Assembly (NCBI GenBank): GCA_017470345.1
Contig: JAFUEP010000039.1
Coordinates: 1-63,673, forward strand
Reading direction: 5' to 3'
DNA length: 63,673 nucleotides
Origin: Prevotella sp.
GTDB lineage: Bacteria > Bacteroidota > Bacteroidia > Bacteroidales > Bacteroidaceae
Notes under the pieces: model-generated
The model's input: the letters and a program-made list of their open reading frames with translations, nothing else
What the model was told of the DNA's origin: nothing
The model's database searches: none
Shown: in pieces, positions 32,121 to 38,475 of the stretch
How the letters are laid out: every line of letters begins with the position of its first letter
How positions within the stretch are numbered: the stretch's first letter is position 1
Translations under genes and position numbers: made by a program

Positions 32121-32185
32121 TTGCGTCCCTTCGGTAGCAAGCGAGCAGAGCTCGAGCGCCAGCCGAAGGCTGCCGTCTCTCCAAG

Positions 32186-32899
32186 TCAGGCCAGCCGCGA
32201 CGGCTGGACCACGGCCAGCGAGAGGAGGCTGAGGCGCAGCCCCTCCACCTGGCAGAGCTGCCGCCCGCAGGCCGTCATGGTCGAGCCCGTGGTGACGACG
32301 TCGTCGACCAGCAGCACGCGGCGGCCGCGCAGGTCGTCGGCGTGAGGGGTCAGGCGGAAGACGGCCTCCACGTTCTCGCGCCGCTCCTGGATGGTCATCT
32401 GCGTCTGGCTGGCGCTGAAGGCGACGCGCCGGACGGCCTTCCTGTCGACGGGGATGCCCGTCACCTCGGCGATGCCGCGACAGATCTCCAGGCTCTGGTT
32501 GTAGCCCCGCTGCCATTGGCGCCGCCGGGTCAGGGGGACGGGCACGAGCACGTCGATGCCGTCGAAGAATCCCTCGCGCTGGAACTGGCGGGCGGCATAG
32601 GCGCCCATGCGGCGGGCCAGTCCCGGCTGCTGGTGATACTTCATGTCGTGGATCATGAGGGCCACGTCGGTCTTGCGGTGATAGAACATCAGGGCGGCCG
32701 CACGCTCCACCGACAGCTGGCCCCAGAACAGGCGCGCCATTGGGTTGTCAGCAGGGTGGGCGGCATAGCCCGTGGTGGGCATGGCCAGCTGGCACGAGGC
32801 ACAGACGACCGACTCCGTCGGCGCCAGGCGCCGGCCGCAGAGGGCGCACTGGCGCGGCGCGATGAGGTCGAGCAGCTTACTCAGGTAACTCGCTTTCAT
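32186..32899 (-). CDS. comF: ComF-family phosphoribosyltransferase-like protein
   Basis: 237 aa from MKASYLSKLLDLIAPRQCAL (ATG at 32905 is also possible). N-terminal zinc finger C-A-L-C ... VCASCQ; C-terminal PRTase fold with loop RVLLVDDVVTTGSTMTAC. RGYNQSLEICRG and SQTQMTIQERRENV are standard ComF segments. In competent bacteria ComF supports DNA uptake; in others the role is uncertain. The start overlaps the recX stop by about 23 bp, suggesting coupling. Confidence 0.92.
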   Translation of the reverse strand: MKASYLSKLLDLIAPRQCALCGRRLAPTESVVCASCQLAMPTTGYAAHPADNPMARLFWGQLSVERAAALMFYHRKTDVALMIHDMKYHQQPGLARRMGAYAARQFQREGFFDGIDVLVPVPLTRRRQWQRGYNQSLEICRGIAEVTGIPVDRKAVRRVAFSASQTQMTIQERRENVEAVFRLTPHADDLRGRRVLLVDDVVTTGSTMTACGRQLCQVEGLRLSLLSLAVVQPSRLA

Positions 32900-33365
32900 C
32901 GTCAACCTCCATGCACTGCCGGATGATGTCCATCGTGAATCCGCGGCTCATCGCAAACTTGATCAGCTTCATCGTCAGCTCGTATTCGCTCGCAGCCTTC
33001 GTCGAGCGTCGCTTCTGGCGCAGCATCGGGCGCAGGATGCCGACGTAGGTCTGGTCGTCGATGGCGTCGAGCGCCCGCTGGCTCGTCTCGCTGTCGATGT
33101 GCTTCATCCAGAGGGCCTGCTCCACCTTCCGCCGGCCCCATTTGTTATAGGTGACCTTGTCGCGCACGAAGGCCTGCGCATAGCGCTCGTCGTCGACATA
33201 TTTCTCGCTGACGAGGCGCGCCATCACGCGCGCCTGCGCCTCCTCGTCGACGCCCCACTGGCGCATCTTCTCCAGCATCTCGTGCTGGCAGTGCTCGCTG
33301 CGGGCGCAGAGGGCGGTCAGCTTCTGGTAGGCTTGCTGTTCGGTCGTCTCTCGTTGGGTTTGCAT
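32877..33365 (-). CDS. recX: RecX family regulatory protein
   Basis: 162 aa, mostly helical, with the RecX three-helix repeats (for example CARSEHCQHEMLEKMRQWGV and LVSEKYVDDERYAQAFVRDK). RecX binds RecA filaments and limits recombinase activity. It overlaps prmC (49 bp) upstream and comF downstream, so the three genes are compactly coupled. The ATG at 33365 is the first plausible start. Confidence 0.92.
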   Translation of the reverse strand: MQTQRETTEQQAYQKLTALCARSEHCQHEMLEKMRQWGVDEEAQARVMARLVSEKYVDDERYAQAFVRDKVTYNKWGRRKVEQALWMKHIDSETSQRALDAIDDQTYVGILRPMLRQKRRSTKAASEYELTMKLIKFAMSRGFTMDIIRQCMEVDDESELPE

Positions 33366-34171
33366 GCTTTTGTCATTCTTTTCTTTCCGTATTGGTCGGC
33401 CCGCGTCTCAATGGCGGTCAGGCCGCAGTTGGCCAGCAATGCCTCCAACTCGCTGGCATACAGCGGGTTGATTTCGAAGTAGAGGCATCCGCCCGGCCGC
33501 AGGGCCCCGACGGCATAGCGGGCTATGGCGTCGTAGAAGCACAGCGCGTCGTCGTCGGGCACGAAGAGGGCCGTATGGGGCTCGTGGCTGACGACGTTGG
33601 GCGCCATCAGCGACTGCTCCGAACGGCAGATGTAGGGCGGATTGCTCACGATGACGTCCCAGCGCTCGCGGTCGGCGGGCGGACGGAGGGCGTCCTGCCT
33701 CACGAGCGTCACGCCGACGCCTGTCCTGCGGGCGTTGTCGGCGGCCACGCTGAGGGCCTCCGTGCTGATGTCCCATGCCGTCAGTCGGGCCTCCGTCAGC
33801 TCCGCCGCCAGCGTGCAGGCGATGCATCCGCTGCCCGTGCCGATGTCGAGCATGTCGCCGCGCTGATGCTCTGAGATGATCCACTGGCACAGCTCGAAGG
33901 TCTCGGGGCGGGGGATGAGCACGCCCGGCCCGACGCGAAACGTGCGCCCGCCAAACTCGGCCACGCCCAGCACGTACTGCACGGGCTCGCCCGCCGCCAG
34001 CCGCTCTCGCAGGGCCGCGAGGGCGGAGTGGGAGAGGCGGTCGACGCCGTCGCAGAGGATGTCGGTCATCGTCAGACCGTAGCCCACCTCCATCACCATG
34101 CGTGCGATGGCCTTCGCCTCGCCCGCATCGTAGAGGCTGCACAGTGGCTGCCAAAACTCGTTGTAGGTCAT
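33317..34171 (-). CDS. prmC: Peptide chain release factor N5-glutamine methyltransferase
   Basis: 284 aa from MTYNEFWQPL (the frame is open further upstream but without family similarity). Methylates the Gln of the GGQ motif in RF1/RF2. SAM-binding region MLDIGTGSGCIACTLAAEL; catalytic NPPY in VIVSNPPYICRSE; VLIPRPETFEL. A promoter precedes it on the minus strand. The last residues overlap the recX start. Confidence 0.95.
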   Translation of the reverse strand: MTYNEFWQPLCSLYDAGEAKAIARMVMEVGYGLTMTDILCDGVDRLSHSALAALRERLAAGEPVQYVLGVAEFGGRTFRVGPGVLIPRPETFELCQWIISEHQRGDMLDIGTGSGCIACTLAAELTEARLTAWDISTEALSVAADNARRTGVGVTLVRQDALRPPADRERWDVIVSNPPYICRSEQSLMAPNVVSHEPHTALFVPDDDALCFYDAIARYAVGALRPGGCLYFEINPLYASELEALLANCGLTAIETRADQYGKKRMTKACKPNERRPNSKPTRS

Positions 34172-34180
34172 AACTACGTG

Positions 34181-34211
34181 CAAAGATAATTCTTTTTTCG
34201 CGTACGGCCAA
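34181..34211 (-). promoter_or_regulatory. prmC promoter (minus strand)
   Basis: Minus strand: TTGG (34211-34208), 19-bp spacer, TATCTTTG (34188-34181); start would be near 34174, leaving almost no leader before the ATG at 34171. Confidence 0.65.
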
Positions 34212-34263
34212 CATTTTCCGACGAAAAAAAGCATTCCCGCTTTTCCCCTTGCCCGACGTCATC

Positions 34264-34355
34264 AAACTTACGTCACGTCGTGACCGCATGCCGTCACGTC
34301 GTGATTTCATGCCGTCACGCCGTGACGCCATGCGGTCACGCCGTGACGCGAGTTT
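34264..34355. repeat. 21-bp palindromic tandem array (copy 2)
   Basis: Units at 34279, 34300 and 34321 (21 bp each) with partial units at both ends; consensus CGTGACnnCATGCnGTCACG. The third-type unit with TTTCATG matches the AAATCACG variant of copy 1 in inverted orientation. Flanks AAACTTA and GAGTTT are inverted. Confidence 0.9.
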
Positions 34356-34439
34356 CCCGAACTGCCCTCTCAGCCCCTCCGGACGGGCGCCCGACGGGCC
34401 TTGCGGCGGCTGATGGTGGGAAAAAGTAGGGCCGGTTTC

Positions 34440-34470
34440 TTTGTCGGCTCAGATTTTATTCGTACTTTTG
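34440..34470 (+). promoter_or_regulatory. ribD promoter
   Basis: TTTG (34440-34443), 19-bp spacer, TACTTTTG (34463-34470). Start is expected near 34477, only about 6 nt before the hairpin leader begins. Confidence 0.82.
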
Positions 34471-34482
34471 TAGCGCAATAGT

Positions 34483-34583
34483 AGGAGGCGACATGTCTCA
34501 CGTCGCAACAAGCTGCTGGATTGCGACGTGAGACACGTCGCCTCCTGCTGCAAAGCGGTGTAATAACCATTAGTTAATAGAAG
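34483..34583 (+). repeat. Hairpin leader upstream of ribD, shared with the fucosidase gene
   Basis: Arms 34483-34508 and 34521-34546 pair over 26 bp with one mismatch (AGGAGGCGAC ... GTCGCCTCCT). About 37 further nt (GCAAAGCGGTGTAATAACCA onward to AATAGAAG) are conserved in the copy at the window's right end. Placed directly after the promoter, it forms the 5' untranslated region of ribD. Confidence 0.85.
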
Positions 34584-34601
34584 CCGATAAATATAAGAGG
34601 T

Positions 34602-35537
34602 ATGATGACCATCGATGAACAATACATGCGGCGATGCCTGCAGCTGGCCGCCAACGGGCGGCAGGACGCGAAACCGAACCCCATGGTGGGGGCCGTGATC
34701 TGTCTGCCCGGACAGGACGGAAGGATTATCGGCGAGGGCTACCACGTGCGCTGCGGCGAAGGCCATGCCGAGGTGAACGCCTTCGCCTCGGTCAGGGCTG
34801 AGGACGAGCCGCTGCTCGGCGAGGCTACGATGTACGTCTCGCTCGAGCCCTGCTCGCACTACGGCAAGACGCCCCCTTGCGCCGACCTTATAATAAAGAA
34901 AGGTGTGCGGCGCGTCGTCGTCGGCTGCCAGGACGAGTTTGCCGAGGTGCAGGGCCGCGGCATCCGCAAGCTGCGCGACGCCGGCATCGACGTCACCGTC
35001 GGGGTGCTCGAACGGGAGTGCCGCGCGCTCAATCGGCGCTTCTTCACCTTCCATCGGCTGCACCGCCCTTACATCATCCTGAAATGGGCGCAGACGGCCA
35101 ACGGATTCATCGACGACCACGGACGGGCGCTCGCCATCTCGTCGCCCTTCACGCAGATGCTCGCCCACAAGCTGAGGGCCGAGGAGGACGCCATCCTCGT
35201 CGGACGCGTGACCGACGAACGCGAGCATCCGCAGCTCAGCGTGCGCCACTGGGCGGGGCCGTCGCCCAAGCGGCTGGTCGTCGACCGCCAGCACCCGCTC
35301 GACCTGGAGAGCCTCTATCATCAGAACGTCCAGTCGCTCATCGTCGAGGGGGGCCGCCGGACGCTCGAGTCGTTCCTCCTACGGGGGCTGTGGGACGAGA
35401 TCCGCGTCGAGACCAACCTGGGCCTGACCGTCAGCGACGGCACGCGCGCCCCGCAGCTGCCCGCCACGGCTGTCGTCGCCTCCACGGCGCGCTATGGCGA
35501 CAACAGCATCGTCAGCTATGAGCACCTCATGAAGTGA
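34602..35537 (+). CDS. ribD: Bifunctional riboflavin biosynthesis deaminase/reductase RibD
   Basis: 311 aa, slightly short for the family (about 340-360). The N-terminal deaminase domain has the zinc site H55-A-E57 (GEGHAEVNAF) and PCSHYGKTPPC. The C-terminal reductase half begins near residue 150 (RPYIILKWAQTANGFI). It carries out deamination then reduction of the pyrimidine intermediate in riboflavin synthesis. No FMN riboswitch is seen; instead the leader is a repeat-derived hairpin. Start ATG at 34602 (a second ATG follows immediately). Confidence 0.94.
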   Translation: MMTIDEQYMRRCLQLAANGRQDAKPNPMVGAVICLPGQDGRIIGEGYHVRCGEGHAEVNAFASVRAEDEPLLGEATMYVSLEPCSHYGKTPPCADLIIKKGVRRVVVGCQDEFAEVQGRGIRKLRDAGIDVTVGVLERECRALNRRFFTFHRLHRPYIILKWAQTANGFIDDHGRALAISSPFTQMLAHKLRAEEDAILVGRVTDEREHPQLSVRHWAGPSPKRLVVDRQHPLDLESLYHQNVQSLIVEGGRRTLESFLLRGLWDEIRVETNLGLTVSDGTRAPQLPATAVVASTARYGDNSIVSYEHLMK

Positions 35538-35587
35538 CAGAACGTTTTTTTCATTAAGTGACCGTTAAGAAATACTTGATACGATTT

Positions 35588-35650
35588 AGGAGGTCACGTG
35601 TCCTCACGTGACACTTGCGGTAAGTGCGACGTGGGGACACGTCGCCTCCT
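35588..35650. repeat. Third copy of the AGGAGG palindrome, between ribD and rnhA
   Basis: Arms 35588-35616 and 35622-35650 pair over 29 positions with five mismatches; each arm also contains its own inner palindrome (TCACGTG/CACGTGA in the left arm, CGACGTG/CACGTCG in the right). Confidence 0.85.
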
Positions 35651-35697
35651 ATAGGGGCCGCCAAATTGTACCAATATATATATTGCATTAACTAAGG

Positions 35698-35777
35698 ACC
35701 ACGAATTAAACGAATTTTGGGGACAACGAATCAGGGGTCGTGCGCTCTGTGTGCAGCCAATTCGTGTCATTCGTGGT
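35698..35777. repeat. ACCACGAATT inverted repeat
   Basis: ACCACGAATTAAACGAATT (35698-35716) and AATTCGTGTCATTCGTGGT (35759-35777) are inverted copies with two mismatches and a 42-bp spacer. Confidence 0.8.
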
Positions 35778-35780
35778 AAG

Positions 35781-35825
35781 AAAAAGAACAGAGGGTACGC
35801 CAAGCAATTTGGCATACCCTCTGTT
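35781..35825 (-). terminator. Terminator of rnhA (minus strand)
   Basis: On the minus strand the stem AACAGAGGGT (35825 onward) pairs with ACCCTCTGTT over 17 bp with one mismatch (35808-35825 with 35787-35803), followed by CTTTTT. It lies 31 bp after the rnhA stop and just before the ACCACGAATT repeat. Confidence 0.85.
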
Positions 35826-35855
35826 CTGTATGAACCACCAGGTGGCGGCTGTGGA

Positions 35856-36326
35856 TTATTTCCGGCCGAAGTCGGCGGGCACCTCGCCCCATTTCGATGT
35901 CTCCCACTTGACGATGGGGTTGCGATAGTCGTGCGTGCGTAGCCATGCCTCCGCCCGCTCGATGATGTTGTAGAGGGGCTCCGTCTGCGGCGTGCGCTCC
36001 AGCTTCGTCTTGCACTGCCGCTTGCGCACCCACAGGATGGCGTTGTAAGAGTCGGAGTAGATGGTCTTCTCTGGCAGACCCCGCTGCCAGCAGAGGGCCA
36101 GGGCATGGACGATGGCGAGGAACTCGCCGATGTTGTTCGTGCCGCGCATCGGGCCGAAGTGGAACACGCGGGCGCCCGTCTGCAGGTCGATGGCCTGATA
36201 TTCCATCGGCCCGGGGTTGCCCGAGCAGGCCGCATCGACGGCCCACGCGTCGGCCGTCACCTCCATGGGCAGCGGCAGCACCGTGTCATGTCGCCATTCC
36301 GGCGGATTTAAATTCTCAATTCCCAC
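35856..36326 (-). CDS. rnhA: Ribonuclease HI-like protein
   Basis: 156 aa if it begins at the GTG codon 36326; an ATG at 36266 would give 136 aa starting MEVTADAWAVDAAC. The RNase H carboxylates are visible: Asp in AWAVDAACSGNPGPMEYQ, Glu in GTNNIGEFLAIVHAL, Asp in TIYSDSYNAILW, and a late Asp near the C-terminus (EVPADFGRK). Degrades RNA in RNA-DNA hybrids. The upstream gap to argS is made of AAGTGAGAAG repeats, one of which supplies the GTG, so the N-terminus is uncertain. Confidence 0.85.
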   Translation of the reverse strand: MGIENLNPPEWRHDTVLPLPMEVTADAWAVDAACSGNPGPMEYQAIDLQTGARVFHFGPMRGTNNIGEFLAIVHALALCWQRGLPEKTIYSDSYNAILWVRKRQCKTKLERTPQTEPLYNIIERAEAWLRTHDYRNPIVKWETSKWGEVPADFGRK

Positions 36327-36359
36327 TTCTCACTTCTCACTTTTCACTTCTCACTTCCC
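36327..36359. repeat. Short CACTTCTCACTT tandem repeat between rnhA and argS
   Basis: Copies of CACTTCTC/CACTTTTC in tandem fill the 33-bp gap; on the minus strand they read AAGTGAGAAGTG and contain the possible rnhA GTG start. Confidence 0.8.
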
Positions 36360-38189
36360 CTACATTCTCTCCGGCACCTCGATGCCGAGCAGCGACATGC
36401 CGCAGCAGATGATCTTGGCCACGTTGCGGGCCAGCACGAGGCGCACCTGGCGCTTCTGGGCGTCGGGCTCGTTGAGGATCGAGTAGTCGTGATAGAACTG
36501 ATTGAAGACCTTCGTCAGCTCGTAGCAGTAGTTGGCGATGCCCGAGGGCGAATAGTCCTTGCCGGCCTGCTCGACGGCGGCGGGGAATTCGTTCATCTTC
36601 TGGATGAGCTCGATTTCCTTGTCAGACAAAGCCCCCCCTACGGCCCCCGAGGGGGCTTCTATAGTTTTGCAGGCGGCTTTGTCTATCGTGTCCCCCTCGG
36701 GGGACGACAGGGGGGCTTTTCTCAGGATCGAGCGGATGCGGGCGTAGGTGTACTGGATGAAGGGGCCCGTGTTGCCGTTGAAGTCGATTGACTCCTCGGG
36801 GTTGAACAGCATGTTCTTGCGGGCGTCGACCTTCAGGATGAAGTATTTCAGGGCGCCCATGCCGACGATGCGGGCTATCTCGCGGCGCTCCTCCTCGGTC
36901 ATGTCGTCGAACTTGCCCAGCTCCATCGACGTGCGGTAGGCATCGTCGACCATCAGCTGCATCAGGTCGTCGGCGTCGACGACGGTGCCCTCGCGGCTCT
37001 TCATCTTGCCGTTGGGCAGCTCCACCATGCCGTAGCTGAAGTGCACCAGGTCCTTGCCCCACTTGAATCCCAGGCGGTCGAGCAGCAGCGAGAGCACCTG
37101 GAAGTGATAGTTCTGCTCGTTGCCGACGACGTAGATCATCTGGTCGATGGGGTAGTCCTCGTAGCGCATCTCGGCCGTGCCGATGTCCTGCGTCATGTAG
37201 ACCGAGGTGCCGTCGGAGCGCAGCAGCAGCTTCTGGTCGAGGCCGGCGTCGGTCAGGTCGGCCCAGACCGAACCGTCGTCCTTGCGGAAGAAGAGACCCT
37301 TCTCCAGACCTTCCTCCACCTTGGCCTTGCCGCGCAGGTAGGTCTGCGACTCGTAGTAGATCTTGTCGAACGAGACGCCCATGCGGCGGTAGGTCTCGTC
37401 GAAGCCGGCGTAGACCCACGAGTTCATCTTCGCCCACAGCTGGCGCACCTCGGCGTCGCCCTGCTCCCACTTGACGAGCATCTGGTGGGCCTCCTTGATG
37501 AGCGGCGCCTCCTGCTTGGCCTGCTCCTCGTCCATGCCCTGGGCCACGAGCTGCTTCACCTCCTCGCGGTAGTGCTTGTCGAAGAGCACGTAGTAGTCGC
37601 CGATGAGGTGGTCGCCTTTCTTGCCGCTGGACTCGGGCGTCTCGCCCTCGCCCCACTTCTGCCACGCCAGCATCGACTTGCAAATGTGGATGCCGCGGTC
37701 GTTGACGATGTTGGTCTTGACGACGCGGTTGCCGTTGGCCTCCATGATCTGGGCCAGGCTCCAGCCCAGCAGGTTGTTGCGAACGTGGCCCAGGTGGAGC
37801 GGCTTGTTCGTGTTGGGCGATGAGTATTCTATCATGACCAGGGGCGAGCCCTCGGTGGCGGCCTTCGTGCCGAAGTGGTCGTCATGGTCGATGGCCTCGA
37901 GCAGCTGCAGCCAGGCACCCTGGCCTACGCTGAGGTTGAGGAATCCCTTCACCACGTTGTATTTGCTCACGGCCGCACAGTGGGCCACGAGGTAGTCGCC
38001 GATCTCCTGGGCCGTCAGCTCAGGGCTCTTGCGGGCGGCCTTCACAAAGGGGAAGACCACGAGGGTCAGGTTGCCTTCAAACTCGCTGCGCGTCTTCTGC
38101 AGCTGCAGCATCTTCTCGCTGGCCTCCATGCCGTAGAGCGCTTGGACGGCCTCGCCGGCGGCCCGGCTGATGAGTGTCTCGATGTTCAT
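36360..38189 (-). CDS. argS: Arginyl-tRNA synthetase with an in-frame palindromic insertion
   Basis: 609 aa class I synthetase. Add1-like N-terminal domain; HIGH-type motif in NTNKPLHLGHVRNNLLG; MKSREGTVVDADDL (the KMSKS-like loop); C-terminal anticodon domain ending GIEVPERM, as in other Bacteroidales ArgS. Residues about 490-520 (KAPLSSPEGDTIDKAACKTI and the following APSGAVGGAL) have no clear match to the usual sequence and are encoded by a long G/C-rich palindrome (36628-36720). The insertion keeps the frame, so the enzyme is probably functional. A minus-strand promoter precedes the gene. Confidence 0.95.
   Translation of the reverse strand: MNIETLISRAAGEAVQALYGMEASEKMLQLQKTRSEFEGNLTLVVFPFVKAARKSPELTAQEIGDYLVAHCAAVSKYNVVKGFLNLSVGQGAWLQLLEAIDHDDHFGTKAATEGSPLVMIEYSSPNTNKPLHLGHVRNNLLGWSLAQIMEANGNRVVKTNIVNDRGIHICKSMLAWQKWGEGETPESSGKKGDHLIGDYYVLFDKHYREEVKQLVAQGMDEEQAKQEAPLIKEAHQMLVKWEQGDAEVRQLWAKMNSWVYAGFDETYRRMGVSFDKIYYESQTYLRGKAKVEEGLEKGLFFRKDDGSVWADLTDAGLDQKLLLRSDGTSVYMTQDIGTAEMRYEDYPIDQMIYVVGNEQNYHFQVLSLLLDRLGFKWGKDLVHFSYGMVELPNGKMKSREGTVVDADDLMQLMVDDAYRTSMELGKFDDMTEEERREIARIVGMGALKYFILKVDARKNMLFNPEESIDFNGNTGPFIQYTYARIRSILRKAPLSSPEGDTIDKAACKTIEAPSGAVGGALSDKEIELIQKMNEFPAAVEQAGKDYSPSGIANYCYELTKVFNQFYHDYSILNEPDAQKRQVRLVLARNVAKIICCGMSLLGIEVPERM
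36628..36720. repeat. Palindromic element inside argS
   Basis: Left arm 36628-36657 (AAAGCCCCCCCTACGGCCCC...) and right arm 36691-36720 are inverted copies over about 28 bp with a few mismatches; the central CCCCCGAGGGGG of each arm is itself a palindrome. Inserted in frame, 93 bp, divisible by three. Confidence 0.85.
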
Positions 38190-38221
38190 TGTCTTCTGAT
38201 ATTCTGTTCGTTTTCAGCCTG

Positions 38222-38253
38222 CAAAGGTAATCATTTTTCTCCGATTACACAAA
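38222..38253 (-). promoter_or_regulatory. argS promoter (minus strand)
   Basis: Minus strand: TTTG (38253-38250), 20-bp spacer, TACCTTTG (38229-38222), about 33 nt before the ATG. Confidence 0.78.
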
Positions 38254-38409
38254 TATTCGTCTCTTTTTCAATCCCATGGCGCGCTGTCACAACCCGGCGG
38301 ATGCATCAGTCCCGGTCGATTTCTGTTGATTTCATGCTCAAAATATACAATAATGAACAAAAACGTGAAAAAAATTGAAGAAAATGTAACAACTTATTAT
38401 TTTTTTTCT

Positions 38410-38417
38410 TATATTTG
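38410..38417 (+). promoter_or_regulatory. Probable -7 element of the giant secreted-protein gene
   Basis: TATATTTG fits the TAnnTTTG consensus; no clear TTTG lies 19-20 bp upstream, so the call is weak. Confidence 0.45.
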
Positions 38418-38475
38418 CACGGAAATAGCTCAAGAACTTAACTTTATTTTTTTATTAACAAAAAATTAAAAGCGT

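Noticed and set aside
34440-34601. FMN riboswitch upstream of ribD
   Set aside because: None of the conserved FMN-aptamer segments are visible; the leader is a simple repeat-derived hairpin also found before an unrelated fucosidase gene.
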